From Cupriavidus consociatus (GTDB taxonomy: Bacteria > Pseudomonadota > Gammaproteobacteria > Burkholderiales > Burkholderiaceae): a DNA stretch of 64,000 nucleotides. The stretch is from NCBI RefSeq assembly GCF_017814975.1, contig NZ_JAGIQA010000009.1:186001-250000 (forward strand), given 5' to 3'. Position 1 is the stretch's first letter. Every line of letters starts with the position of its first letter. Shown piece by piece: positions 17,742 through 26,898 of this stretch. Position numbers and translations under genes: made by a program. The notes below the pieces were generated by a model. That model saw nothing but the letters and a program-made list of their open reading frames with translations. It was not told the DNA's origin and did no database searches.

Positions 17742-20700
17742 ATGACTGAATACCTTGATCTGGAACGACGTTTTGGACTTTTGACCAAGTACTCGGTCAA
17801 TGAACTTCTGTCCTTGGACACCAGGAGCCGCAAGGGCCTAGACTGGAAGCAGCTTCTCGCTGGACGCTTCTCGCTCATCACCGGTCGTGCGAATTTCGGC
17901 AAAACAATCGAACTGCGAACCTGCGCGCAGCGCCTCCGTGATGAAGGAGGGCATGCTGTATTTGTTGCCCTTCACCGGCTTCTTGAAGAGCCCGACTTTC
18001 ATATCGCTCTTGAAGCGATCGAGGCCAACGCGTTCGGAGCATGGGAGGCTGCGCCCACCAAGCGATTGCACCTATTCGTTGATTCGCTGGATGAGACGGT
18101 GCTGGGTCGGGAATTGGGGCTCCAGTCTGCCCTTCGTAGGGTGTCTAAGGCAGTTGGGCGTCCGGGCGCAGATGTCAGTTGGATTCTCTCGTCGCGCCCC
18201 GCCACGCTCACGCCGTCTGTCCTTGACGTTGTTCAAGCAGAGCTTGGTGCAACGCTCTATGTGGGCGACGCGAATGAAGAGTCGCCCGAGGAAACTTCAG
18301 AAGAAGTGGAACCCACAATTGCTCCGAGCGCGGGACTCTCCGCGTTTGACGCGGGCAGCACGGTCAAGGCAAAGTCCGTTCCGAAAGAGCATCTGAAGGT
18401 CTTCCGATTGCTTCCTCTGTCAGGAAGAGCGGCCAGGCTGTACCTCGAGAATCGGCATGGTATCGCTGACGGTAAGGTGTTGCTGGACGCTGCGCGGCAT
18501 TTCGGCTTAAATGACCTTGCGGATGGCCCGGGAAGTCTCGACGTACTGGCTTACGTCGACCCAGTGACCAATCCGCCTAGCGATCTAACCTCTGTCTTTG
18601 AGCGGATGGTTACAGGCGTCCAGGCGCAGCAGCGCTTGGACCGCCGCGAATCACTGGTGGGGCGCCCCTCCCCGGAGAGCTTGGATGAGGCCGTGGCGAA
18701 GCTCGCGGCAGCCTCGGCGGTTTGTCAGTTGGCAAACATGGAGTTGGCCGCCGATGCTCTCAAGGCTCGGGATGGGGTGCTGTCGTGCCGGCCACTCGTG
18801 GGATCCTTGCTCTCTGAAAGTTCATTGACGTATCTGCTTGGCTCGAGACTGTTCATCGATTCGGGGCAGCATCAGGTCAAGCTTTATCCCGAGCAACTGC
18901 TCCCTTACCTCGCAGCAAAGCGCCTCTCGTCCCTAGTTCAGTCTCCCGAAGACGCGCGCAGGCTCGTTGCCGCGCTATCGTGGCGGGCGGCAACCGGTGA
19001 GTGTGGCGTACATCGGGCTTATCTAACTGTCGCCGGCTGGCTGGCGACATTCAACGTTCACTGTAGGTTGGAGTTGCTGGAGGTTGAGCCGCAGGCCGTT
19101 GCATTCTTCGGTGACCTGCGAAGTGCACAGGTTCGGTTGGCCGACGCGAGTGTAGCGTTGAAGCGTAGCTTGGAGAGGCTCGAAACTTGCGGTGACACGC
19201 TCGGAAGAAACCAGTTCATCCTGACGGCGGAGAACTACTGGCAAGCCGCGAAGCCTGGAATTGAACCGACGCTTCTAGAAGCCTACGACAGCGTCGGCCC
19301 CAACTGGCACGCGCGCCTTGCGCTTCTCGAAATCGCTACCTACGCTCGCCTCGACGTCTTCCGCAACAAGGTTCTGTCCGAGCATGGCAATGATTACACG
19401 AAGCTGCTCGGAAATTCAGCTGAACTCGTGTATCTGATGTCTCTCGAGCGAGATGACGATGCTCAAGCACTGGCCGATGCTGCGAAGGCGAGCCCGCGCC
19501 TTGAAGAACGGACGCTTCGGCTTCTACTTGGCGAACTCGCGTGGAAGACCTTAGATGCCACGACGATAGCAGAACTGGCAAGCAAGCAGTACATGCGCAA
19601 GGGCGGTGGCTTCAACCTCAGCTGGGCTCTGACGCACGACGTGGCGGACTCGGCAAGCCCTGAGCAACTCGTGGCGCTGACCGAGGGGTTGTTGGCCCAC
19701 ATGGTGAAGCACTTTGAGGCGAAGCGTCACGAGCAAAGTGAGCGGTACGATAATTTCGCAGAGGCTGTCGAAGAGTTGGTTGCGCTCGTGGTTCGAACCG
19801 AGAGCGTCCCTGTTGAGCGCGCCACCCAACTTTGCCTGACGTACTACAAGGCGTGCGGCAAGTTTCATTTTGGAAGCGCCAACCAAGTTGAACTCCGCAC
19901 AGCGCTGAAGCGGTCCGACGCCGTTCGGCAGAGCCTACTTCGCGCGGTCATCGCTCAAAGTGACCGGACGTCTGACGGGATCTGGAAGACATTTGTTTCC
20001 TATGGGATGTACTGGCCCTGGCAAGATGGTGACGAGGAGGCGCTTGCCGAGTCTGGTTTTACCGAACTCGTGACCACGCACCGGAACCACGCTGCCGCGC
20101 AGCAGCCGGCTGTTCACCCCCCAAAAGCGAAGCGAGACAGGCTAGAGTTGGACGAGGCTTCCAAGGACACGCTGTTGACTGAAGTTGATAGTGTGCAAGA
20201 TGGATCGAACACGAATGCGCTTGCCTGGATTGCCAGTTGGCTGAGCCGAACGACTCACAACTCACGCTACGGCGAGTGCGACTTCTCGGCCTTCGAGAAG
20301 GCGGCGGGCCCTGCGCTTGCGAGCGCTGCCCGCGCCGGCCTTAGCGCCATCTGGCGCAAGCGCGCCCCCGAGTTTGTTGAGGCCGAGCGCAACACCACGT
20401 ACTACGCGACAGTCGCAGGCCTCCAAGGCCTTCATCTTGATCTTGGGGACGGAACCAAGCTCCCGGCACTGTCCGACGCAGAGGTTAAGCAAGCTCTCTC
20501 CTACGGTCGATTTGAAATCAACGGCTACCCGAAGTGGTTCTGGTCGGTCGTGCACGCGCATGAGGCGGTAGCCCTCGAGGAATTCCGCAATATCCTGGCT
20601 GCAGCAGGTGCTGGCCCGGTGTCGGCCGACAAGGCCGACACACTCATTCGACACCTTCCTGACTCGCCTCGCTTCGTTCAGCGCGGCCTGGCCGGCGCGG

Positions 20701-21077
20701 CATGGACGTTCGCGACAGGCACGGCTAGCGTCGACTCCTATGCCCTGGAAGCTGCTCTGACCTGCGCAATGGCGGGTGGGGGAAGCGCCGACCAAGGCGC
20801 TTTCGAAGGAGAGGCTTGGTCGCGCATGTCCGGAGCTTTCCGGGATTCACTGCCCACCATGGGTGCCGTCGCCTCGCCGGAGATTGTCGAGGAGCAGAGG
20901 ACGCGTAGTGAGTTTGAGGCCCGCATTCACGAGATGACGCGCCTAAGGTCAAACGCAGTCGTATGGGGCCTGTTCTGGCTGTTGTACTACCCGTCAGCCT
21001 TCGGCTCGCAGTGGGAACGCTGGCGTACATCCGAACAGCGCGCCGCAGAGGAGTTCATGTTCGACCTGGCCGTTTGA
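17742..21077 (+). CDS. large NACHT/STAND-like NTPase
   Basis: This is a 1111-residue soluble protein. The N-terminal domain carries a P-loop GRANFGKT (48-55), a Walker B LHLFVDSLDE (109-118) with the D-x-x-D-E form typical of NACHT/STAND NTPases, and a sensor-like strand WILSSRPA (147-153). The remaining ~850 residues are predicted helical with no clear repeat and would be the sensor or superstructure part. No effector domain is visible within it; the next gene, 20 bases on, encodes a nuclease-like protein, so recognition and effector appear to be split into two subunits. STAND proteins of this design commonly act in anti-phage defence. Codons 473-491 also occur as an inverted copy at 5644-5701. 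Confidence 0.75.
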   Translation: MTEYLDLERRFGLLTKYSVNELLSLDTRSRKGLDWKQLLAGRFSLITGRANFGKTIELRTCAQRLRDEGGHAVFVALHRLLEEPDFHIALEAIEANAFGAWEAAPTKRLHLFVDSLDETVLGRELGLQSALRRVSKAVGRPGADVSWILSSRPATLTPSVLDVVQAELGATLYVGDANEESPEETSEEVEPTIAPSAGLSAFDAGSTVKAKSVPKEHLKVFRLLPLSGRAARLYLENRHGIADGKVLLDAARHFGLNDLADGPGSLDVLAYVDPVTNPPSDLTSVFERMVTGVQAQQRLDRRESLVGRPSPESLDEAVAKLAAASAVCQLANMELAADALKARDGVLSCRPLVGSLLSESSLTYLLGSRLFIDSGQHQVKLYPEQLLPYLAAKRLSSLVQSPEDARRLVAALSWRAATGECGVHRAYLTVAGWLATFNVHCRLELLEVEPQAVAFFGDLRSAQVRLADASVALKRSLERLETCGDTLGRNQFILTAENYWQAAKPGIEPTLLEAYDSVGPNWHARLALLEIATYARLDVFRNKVLSEHGNDYTKLLGNSAELVYLMSLERDDDAQALADAAKASPRLEERTLRLLLGELAWKTLDATTIAELASKQYMRKGGGFNLSWALTHDVADSASPEQLVALTEGLLAHMVKHFEAKRHEQSERYDNFAEAVEELVALVVRTESVPVERATQLCLTYYKACGKFHFGSANQVELRTALKRSDAVRQSLLRAVIAQSDRTSDGIWKTFVSYGMYWPWQDGDEEALAESGFTELVTTHRNHAAAQQPAVHPPKAKRDRLELDEASKDTLLTEVDSVQDGSNTNALAWIASWLSRTTHNSRYGECDFSAFEKAAGPALASAARAGLSAIWRKRAPEFVEAERNTTYYATVAGLQGLHLDLGDGTKLPALSDAEVKQALSYGRFEINGYPKWFWSVVHAHEAVALEEFRNILAAAGAGPVSADKADTLIRHLPDSPRFVQRGLAGAAWTFATGTASVDSYALEAALTCAMAGGGSADQGAFEGEAWSRMSGAFRDSLPTMGAVASPEIVEEQRTRSEFEARIHEMTRLRSNAVVWGLFWLLYYPSAFGSQWERWRTSEQRAAEEFMFDLAV
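19157..19214 (+). repeat. source copy of the 58-bp inverted duplication
   Basis: This segment lies inside the NTPase coding region and is identical, in inverted orientation, to 5644-5701. It is in frame with the gene here and has the gene's ordinary composition, so this copy is probably the original. Confidence 0.92.
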
Positions 21078-21097
21078 GAGCGGCAGCGGAGCGAGGC

Positions 21098-22162
21098 ATG
21101 GACGGTCTGAAAGCACTCTCAGCGCTCTATGAGTGGGTCGTGACTGTCGTCCGCGAATCCGAGGACACTGTTCACGAAGATGGGCAGGCGTATGAGGTTG
21201 GCGCTCGCGATAACGCTCAGCGTCTCCGCGATTCGTTGCTGCCAGCGATTTCGAGTGCCAAGTCCCAAGCAGCCTACGAGGTGCTGGATGCGCTTCGAAG
21301 AAAGTCTACGGGCGCGCCAGCAAAGTACATCCGCCACCTGCAATTTCAGATGCGCGAGGAGGAAGCATATGTCGCTCCGGTAGCACAGCATAACTACCCC
21401 AAGTTCGAGCGTGACTTCGCGCCGCCGGTGACAGGCTTCACGGAGTTCGCTCAAGCCGTGCACAACGACTTGCTTGCTGTGAAGCGCGACATTGAGCATG
21501 GCGAGTTCAGCCTTCGGCGATTCTTCAGTCGGGTGGTCATGGCGCACATTAAGACCGATACCGAAGGCTTGGCTCTCGAGGAAGACTTCCAGGCGCTACT
21601 CGGGAGCGAGCTGAACCATGCCAGCGGCGGCCGCTATGGAGTGACGCTCGAGCCAATCCTGCCGGAGGCAACCCGGCGCGATGTACTGTGTCAGGTCGGT
21701 CAGATGCGAGCGACAGTTGAACTCAAGATGTCAGAGCGTTGGACGGTGGCCGACTACCTCGTGTCCTTGGCGGCGCAGCTGAAGGGACAGTACATGCAAG
21801 CCTCGGGTTCGAAGATTGGCTTCTTCGTTGTTGTGCTGCAGCGTCATCGGAAGTGGGACAACCCTGCGGGAGGGGAAGTCGACTTTGCAGGACTGATTAG
21901 CCTCCTCGAAGCGGAGGCCTTGAAGCTGCAAGTCGCAGACCCAGCGCTTTACTTGCGTGTCGTAGGTATCGACGCCGCACCTCAGGCCGATTTCCGAGAG
22001 TCGGTGGCAGCAACGAAAGCCGCCATCAATGGGCCAGCAAAATATGCAAACGAACATGGCAAAACCTGGTCTGGAAAAGGTCGTCGACCGAAGTGGCTGA
22101 CAGATGCCCTCGCTACGGGGAAGACACTCGCCGACTTTGAGATTGGCCTGCCTACAGCTTGA
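21098..22162 (+). CDS. PD-(D/E)xK nuclease-like protein with C-terminal H-NS DNA-binding domain
   Basis: This is a 354-residue protein 20 bases after the NTPase stop; the ATG at 21098 has a purine-rich site (GCGGAGCGAGG). Residues 185-295 show a restriction-endonuclease-like core: Asp195 in RRDVL, then Glu208-Leu-Lys210 in TVELKM, followed by a helix with QLKGQY and a strand GFFVVVLQ. This matches the D...ExK...QLxxxY pattern of nuclease-like effectors. Residues 313-350 are a near-perfect H-NS C-terminal domain (KTWSGKGRRPKWL, then GKTLADFEI), which binds AT-rich DNA through its minor groove. The fusion suggests DNA degradation aimed at AT-rich or foreign DNA, switched by the NTPase. That is inference. 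Confidence 0.78.
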   Translation: MDGLKALSALYEWVVTVVRESEDTVHEDGQAYEVGARDNAQRLRDSLLPAISSAKSQAAYEVLDALRRKSTGAPAKYIRHLQFQMREEEAYVAPVAQHNYPKFERDFAPPVTGFTEFAQAVHNDLLAVKRDIEHGEFSLRRFFSRVVMAHIKTDTEGLALEEDFQALLGSELNHASGGRYGVTLEPILPEATRRDVLCQVGQMRATVELKMSERWTVADYLVSLAAQLKGQYMQASGSKIGFFVVVLQRHRKWDNPAGGEVDFAGLISLLEAEALKLQVADPALYLRVVGIDAAPQADFRESVAATKAAINGPAKYANEHGKTWSGKGRRPKWLTDALATGKTLADFEIGLPTA

Positions 22163-22233
22163 ATCGATTCGGCAATCTGTGCACGGTAGACCTTGTTCCG
22201 CTTGCGTGAGGATTCAAGAGTCGAAAGCATTTG

Positions 22234-22274
22234 GTCCAACCCGGCTAGGTCGTTGGAAAGTAGCCGGGCTGGAC
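22234..22274. repeat. 14-bp inverted repeat downstream of the nuclease gene
   Basis: GTCCAACCCGGCTA (22234-22247) and TAGCCGGGCTGGAC (22261-22274) pair at 13 of 14 positions around a 13-base loop, about 70 bases after the nuclease stop codon. There is no T-run, so it may be a transcript-stabilising or Rho-linked hairpin, or part of a recombination site. Confidence 0.5.
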
Positions 22275-22640
22275 TGAAGTGCCGCTCAGCAGCGCCATTT
22301 TTCCAACGTCGGCCAATCGAGAGCCGACACTGTCAGCGCTATCCCAAACAGATTTGAGCACCGATTGCTCTTACCTACTCAGACCATAACGACGGGCGTT
22401 TGACACACTTCAATGTCAACGATGAGAAAAGGTCGTAACTAACCATCTAGGCCGGTCATCGTATGCCCATGGAGGGTAAATGCAGCATTTGAACCGTCCC
22501 TCAAGTACCCACAGCAGCGGGAAAGGCGGATTTGACACTCAATCCGCGACTCACTATGTTGCACGGGCGCAGTGTTGGCAACGAAAAACACTTAGCACCA
22601 GAACGCACAAATAAATAGCTGCTTTGCGCATCGAAATTTG

Positions 22641-22681
22641 GCTGCAACCCTTGTCCAGCAAGGCTTGCAGCTATATTTTTG
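22641..22681 (+). terminator. intrinsic terminator
   Basis: GCTGCAA and CCTTG pair with CAAGG and TTGCAGC around the loop TCCAG, with one C-C mismatch. The hairpin is followed by TATATTTTTG. Confidence 0.6.
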
Positions 22682-22911
22682 TCACCAGTCTCGTCGCACC
22701 TGATGCCCCGCATAGGGTGTCCCGGCCTCAAATAAAATGGTCAGTGGAGGCTAACTTGTCCTCTTGGTTTCAGCCCAGAATTTAACCGTAGCTGAACTGT
22801 AAAGAGAGTTGGTTTTAAACTGTCGGTGCTGCTCCAAGTGCGCGGCAGGATGGCGTAGCGGCAGGCGGTTTCAATTTGGCAGCAATTGCAGAGTGGTTCG
22901 CTATACAGGGC

Positions 22912-23082
22912 ATGGACCTGCCTACAGCCGAATACCTCGACGCCCACGACCTCGCCACCATCCTGAAGGTTTCCCCTGCCACCATCCTTCGCCACGGCCG
23001 GACTTGTAGCGCAGTCGCCACTCTTCAAGCCCATGTGCGAGCACTGGCTTGGCTGGCGAGCGATCGGCGAACTTGCCGGTAG
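22912..23082 (+). pseudogene. truncated helix-turn-helix (excisionase-like) gene
   Basis: A frame starting with MDLPTAEYLDAHDLATILKV continues as a typical MerR/AlpA-type helix-turn-helix (SPATILRHG) and then loses similarity. The expected continuation of these small DNA-binding proteins from integrative elements (roughly RxxPWxLPP) is missing. A following plus-strand frame (23033-23158, MCEHWLGWRAIGELAGRLR) overlaps and looks like the tail of a different gene. This is best read as a junction of two broken mobile-element genes at the right border of the island. Confidence 0.5.
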
Positions 23083-23403
23083 GCTGCGAGTGGCACGATT
23101 ACAACGGAACAATGCCTCTGCGGCCGAGGCTCGTCGCGTTCGCCGGCGAGCGGCCTGACGTGGCTGAACGTCGGGAATAGAGCGGGAGTATGCAAATGCG
23201 GCCTTGCCCTTGTCCACGGGCCATCTAGCCCTTCCGCGTCGGAGAAGAAGCCGGAGGGGCGGTGCAATGCCATTCGCCGCCGACGAAAAGTGGTTTCGGA
23301 AAACGCGGGTTGCCAGGCTATATGTTCGCTGGCATTGTTACTAACATTGTGCGGTGCGGCTCGGCCATACACCTGACGTCTGAACATTTCGGAATTTGCG
23401 ACC

Positions 23404-24294
23404 ATGCATAACAACTTGCCCCAGCGTTTGCGTTCCCTTCTCTTTGTTCCCGCTGATAGTGACCGCAAGCTTGCGGCCTCGCTGAAGTCCGCCGCGGACG
23501 GGCTGGTGTTCGACCTTGAGGACGCCGTGCCCGAACAGGGCAAGGACGACGCGCGGGCAAAACTCGCTGGCTTCCTCGAGCGGAACCGCACCGAAATGGA
23601 GTCGGCCGTGCTGGTGCGTGTCAACGGGCTGGCATCCGGCCACATCTTGCGCGACCTAGCCGCTGTGATCCCGCACCGGCCCAACGCGATCGTGCTGCCC
23701 AAGTGCCGCAACGTTGACGATGTCCATCGTCTGTGCGATTTTCTGGCGGCGTTTGAGTGCGCGCTACTGGACGATAGCTGGGAGGTGTCGATCATCGCCA
23801 TGGCGACGGAGTCCTCGGAAGGCGTGTTCGGACTATCGTCCTACCGGAACGCGCCGATGCGGCTGCGCGCGCTGATGTGGGGCGTGGACGATCTCGCGGC
23901 CGACCTTGGCGCTTTCTCGTCGCATATCGGCAAAGATCTCACCGCGCCGTTTTCCGTGGCGCGGACCATGTGCCTGATGGCCGCGGCCCAAGCCGGAATT
24001 GACGCGATCGATGCGGTCAGTACAAGCCTTACAGATCCGGCGCGGATCCAGGAGGAGGCCGCGCAAGCAAAGCGGGACGGCTTTGTGGCCAAGGCGGCTG
24101 CGCATCCCTCGCATATCGACGCCATCAACGAAGCGTTCATGCCGCAGGAAGAAGAAATCCGCTGGGCCCGGGAGGTGGTCGATGCCTTCTCGCGGGTCGG
24201 CGCGACCGGCGTGGCCAGACTCGGAAATGCGATGATTGACCGGCCCCACCTGCGCCTGGCACACCGGATCCTGTGCCACCTCGACGAAGATTGA
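23404..24294 (+). CDS. HpcH/HpaI aldolase / citrate lyase beta-like (CitE family) protein
   Basis: This 296-residue protein has the usual length of stand-alone CitE-like enzymes, which cleave or hydrolyse CoA thioesters such as malyl-, citramalyl- or beta-methylmalyl-CoA in the cytoplasm. The TIM-barrel hallmarks are present: RSLLFVPADS with the Arg near the N-terminus, DGLVFDLEDAV with the metal-site acidic residues, VRVNG, IVLPK, and the C-terminal KAAAHPSHIDAINEAF, in which the His-Pro is conserved. No citC/D/F/G genes are nearby, so it is not part of citrate lyase. No clear ribosome binding site precedes the ATG. The substrate cannot be deduced. Confidence 0.87.
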   Translation: MHNNLPQRLRSLLFVPADSDRKLAASLKSAADGLVFDLEDAVPEQGKDDARAKLAGFLERNRTEMESAVLVRVNGLASGHILRDLAAVIPHRPNAIVLPKCRNVDDVHRLCDFLAAFECALLDDSWEVSIIAMATESSEGVFGLSSYRNAPMRLRALMWGVDDLAADLGAFSSHIGKDLTAPFSVARTMCLMAAAQAGIDAIDAVSTSLTDPARIQEEAAQAKRDGFVAKAAAHPSHIDAINEAFMPQEEEIRWAREVVDAFSRVGATGVARLGNAMIDRPHLRLAHRILCHLDED

Positions 24295-25037
24295 CTGCGG
24301 TGCCGCAATGGAGATGACAGATTTCTCACGCTGAGTGCGGTTTATCTGATCGCGAGCCAGGTGGCCGATGAATTTGCAAGTGCCCTCGAGGCCAAACGTC
24401 CGTTGTGCAGGTTCGAAGCGACGTATGGGTGTCGGAATGGGCCAGTAGGCCATCGGCCGTAGCTGGCAGACAAGAGTCGACCGCTTGGCAGATGCATTGT
24501 CGGTTCGACTCGTCAGCGGGGACAAAGGACGTACATCCTTTTACAGAGTTAGGTATGCCTTCGAGACTGGTTTGCAGAACTCTATTCCGTCGGCGAGAGT
24601 TTTGCATCTGGAGCAGAATTTCTGCATCAGGATCGTGATCCTTGGCGTGGTTCGGACAAGACCACCTCCTCGGAAAGGCGCTCCGGGCTCTACGTTTCCG
24701 GTTGAAAGGCCAACAGTTTCGCAAGCCTTGCAGAACTTTCTTCCGGTACGACAGTTGACTCATTGTTCCTTCCTGACAGTTGCTCCTGAAACAATAAAGC
24801 CGCGAGCCAATCAAATCCCGAGAAACTCGCATCCTGAAGACTGGGAAGCGCTAGCCGTCCCGGAAGTCGTCAATGACAAGGGCTTCCCATTCTTCAGTTC
24901 CACCGCTGTCGCCAGTCGGCGACCACCTTATTTTCCCCTTCCCGCCAAATGACACCTCCGGCCGCGATGCCAGTCGCCGCCAGGGCGCCGCCGCGCCATA
25001 ATAGCCGCGCGTCCCCACTGCAAACCAGGAGAAATCA
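24295..25037. other. 740-bp intergenic region without a supported gene
   Basis: Several frames remain open on both strands (for example 24485-24952), but none has family resemblance, good codon pattern or a convincing start. The last ~60 bases hold the promoter and AGGAGA ribosome binding site of the CsgG-like gene. Confidence 0.45.
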
Positions 25038-25715
25038 GTGAAGCAAACCAAGACAATCTGCCTGCTCGGCATCGTTGCCGCGCTTGGCCTGGCCGGTTGC
25101 GCAACCGAATCCTCGACCGCGCTGCCGGTCCAGAAGGTGGAAAGTGCCAGCCGCCCGTACAACGGCGTGCGCACGCCCATTGCGGTAGGCAAGTTCGACA
25201 ACCGCTCGAACTACATGCGCGGCGTTTTTTCGGACGGCATCGATCGGCTGAGCGGCCAGGCCAAGACCAGCCTCGTCACCCACCTGCAGCAGACCAACCG
25301 CTTCAATGTGCTGGAGCGTGAAAACCTGGACGAGATCAGGCGCGAGGCGGCGATCAAGAACCAGGCCCAGCGCCTGAAGGGGGCGGACTTTGTCGTCACC
25401 GGCGACATTACCGAATTTGGCCGCAAGGAAGTCGGCGACGTGCAGCTCTTCGGCATTCTTGGCCGGGGCAAGTCGCAGGTGGCCTATGCCAAGGTCAACC
25501 TGAATATCGTCAACATCTCTACCTCGGAAGTGGTTTACTCGACCCAGGGCGCGGGTGAGTACACGCTGTCGAACCGCGAAGTGATCGGCTTCGGCGGCAC
25601 CGCCAGCTATGACTCCACGCTGAACGGCAAGGTCATGGACCTGGCCATGCGCGAGGCCATCAACAACCTCGTGGCCGCCATCGAGAACGGGGCGTGGAAC
25701 CCGCGTCAGAAATAA
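25038..25715 (+). CDS. CsgG-family outer-membrane lipoprotein
   Basis: A signal peptide with lipobox LAGC at residues 18-21 predicts a lipoprotein of 225 residues. The start is a GTG preceded by AGGAGA. The mature part contains the CsgG/curli-assembly fold signature (AVGKFDNRSN, LVTHLQQTNRFNVLERENLDEI, GADFVVTGDITEFG, TSEVVYSTQG). It is probably a periplasm-facing or outer-membrane pore-like lipoprotein. It heads a three-gene lipoprotein operon with DUF4810 and DUF799 proteins, a combination found together in many Proteobacteria. No curli subunit genes are present, so a role in curli secretion is unlikely. Confidence 0.88.
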   Translation: MKQTKTICLLGIVAALGLAGCATESSTALPVQKVESASRPYNGVRTPIAVGKFDNRSNYMRGVFSDGIDRLSGQAKTSLVTHLQQTNRFNVLERENLDEIRREAAIKNQAQRLKGADFVVTGDITEFGRKEVGDVQLFGILGRGKSQVAYAKVNLNIVNISTSEVVYSTQGAGEYTLSNREVIGFGGTASYDSTLNGKVMDLAMREAINNLVAAIENGAWNPRQK

Positions 25716-25732
25716 CCCATTCCTTCTCCAAA

Positions 25733-26164
25733 ATGAAAACAATGAAGATGCAAACGGTCACGCTGCGCAGGGCAGCGTTATTGTCGGCCACCGGCAGTAT
25801 CCTGCTTGCCGGCTGCGCGGCCCCACAGCCCATGTATCAGTGGGAGGGGTATCAGGCCCAGGTCTACGAATACTTCAAGGGCGAGTCCCGGGAGGCGCAG
25901 GTCGCGGCGCTGGAAGCGGGGTTGCAGAAGATCCAGGCCAAGGGCGGCGCCGTGCCGCCGGGCTACCATGCCCAGCTTGGCATGCTGTACCTCAACCTTG
26001 GCAAGCCGGATCAGATGGTCAGCCAATTCCAGACCGAGAAGACCCTCTTCCCCGAAGCCACGCCGTACATGGATTTCCTGCTGCGTAACGTCAAGAGCGA
26101 CAGCCGCACTGAAATCAAGGCGGACGCCAGCAAGGCCGCGCGCGCGGCAGGGAGCAGCAAATGA
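25733..26164 (+). CDS. DUF4810-type lipoprotein
   Basis: This 143-residue predicted lipoprotein has lipobox LAGC after a short Lys/Arg-rich signal peptide. The start at 25733 is preferred because an upstream in-frame ATG would lie inside the previous gene. The motif MYQWEGYQAQVYEYFKG and the following TPR-like helices match the DUF4810 family. It overlaps the next gene by four bases (ATGA). It is presumably a partner of the CsgG-like and DUF799 lipoproteins in one envelope complex whose function is unknown. Confidence 0.85.
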   Translation: MKTMKMQTVTLRRAALLSATGSILLAGCAAPQPMYQWEGYQAQVYEYFKGESREAQVAALEAGLQKIQAKGGAVPPGYHAQLGMLYLNLGKPDQMVSQFQTEKTLFPEATPYMDFLLRNVKSDSRTEIKADASKAARAAGSSK

Positions 26165-26817
26165 TGCGCCGCCTTCTGACCTATATCGCCAGCCTGGGGG
26201 TTGTGCTGCTGTTCGCCGGTTGCGCGGTGCAGAACAAGCAGGTGGACTACTCCGCGTTCAAGGCCAGCCGTCCCCGTTCGATCGTGGTGCTGCCGCCGCT
26301 GAACGAGTCGCCGGACGTCAAGGCCACCTATGCCATGCTGTCGCAGGCAACGGTCCCGCTGGCGGAATCGGGCTACTACGTGTTGCCGGTCGCACTGGTT
26401 GAAGAGACGTTCCGGCAAAATGGCCTGACCGTGCCGGGCGACATCCATGCAGTGCCGGTGGGCAAGCTGCGCGAAATCTTTGGGGCCGATTCCGCGCTGT
26501 ACGTGACCGTCACCGAGTATGGTTCGAAATACCAGGTCATCAGCAGCGTGACCCGTGTGGCCGCCAATGCCAAGCTGGTCGATCTCAAGACGGGCGACGT
26601 CCTGTGGAGCGGAACGGCCGTGTCAGCGACCGACAGTTCCAGCAGTGGCGGGGGGCTGATCGGCATGCTGATCAACGCGGCGGTGACGCAGGTCATGAAC
26701 CACACCTTCGATGCGAGCTACAGCGTGGCGGGCACCGCCAGCTACCGGCTGCTGTCGGCCGGCCAGCCTGCCGGCATTCTCTACGGGCCGCGCTCGCCCA
26801 AGTACCAGTCTGACTGA
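26161..26817 (+). CDS. DUF799 (GNA1162-like) lipoprotein
   Basis: This is a 218-residue lipoprotein (lipobox FAGC) with the DUF799/GNA1162 signature: SIVVLPPLNESPDVKAT, GYYVLPVALVEETFRQNG, ADSALYVTVTEYGSKYQV and VDLKTGDVLWSG. A Ser/Gly-rich loop precedes a hydrophobic helix near residue 160. It is the last gene of the CsgG-DUF4810-DUF799 operon and ends just before a hairpin at 26831. It is probably an outer-membrane, periplasm-facing protein that works with the other two lipoproteins. Confidence 0.87.
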   Translation: MMRRLLTYIASLGVVLLFAGCAVQNKQVDYSAFKASRPRSIVVLPPLNESPDVKATYAMLSQATVPLAESGYYVLPVALVEETFRQNGLTVPGDIHAVPVGKLREIFGADSALYVTVTEYGSKYQVISSVTRVAANAKLVDLKTGDVLWSGTAVSATDSSSSGGGLIGMLINAAVTQVMNHTFDASYSVAGTASYRLLSAGQPAGILYGPRSPKYQSD

Positions 26818-26830
26818 CAACAGGTGAAAT

Positions 26831-26855
26831 CGGACCGGTGCCATGTGCCGGTCCG
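26831..26855. terminator. shared hairpin between convergent genes
   Basis: CGGACCGG pairs perfectly with CCGGTCCG around a 9-base loop, midway between the stop codons of the convergent DUF799 and BON genes. There is no long T-run, so termination may be only partly intrinsic. Confidence 0.5.
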
Positions 26856-26898
26856 GCCACGGGGGCAGGGGCCTGCTGCACGCCCCCGCGGGTTGTGG

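Larger units (their letters stand above)
22163..22911. other. non-coding right flank of the NTPase-nuclease module
   Basis: No gene is supported. The stretch contains a strong 14-bp inverted repeat (22234-22274), a smaller stem GTCGGC/GCCGAC (22308-22328) and an intrinsic terminator (22641-22681). If the five-gene operon and the NTPase pair form one transposon, its right end should lie here. I did not find an unambiguous inverted match to the repeats at 6534-6650. A weakly similar stretch (CTTTACAGTTCAGCTACGG on the minus strand near 22785-22803) is only suggestive. Confidence 0.4.

Noticed and set aside
20963..21097. Upstream extension of the nuclease/H-NS gene
   Set aside because: It lies within the NTPase coding region in another frame, is Arg/Val-rich without conservation features, and the ATG at 21098 has a better ribosome binding site.
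22780..22835. Right transposon end at the stretch containing TTTAACCGTAGCTGAACTG
   Set aside because: Similarity to the left-end repeats is weak and patchy by eye; I could not define an inverted terminal repeat or target duplication, so no boundary is claimed.
24326..24952. Possible genes on either strand between the CitE-like and CsgG-like genes
   Set aside because: Both frames lack a convincing start, domain or codon pattern.
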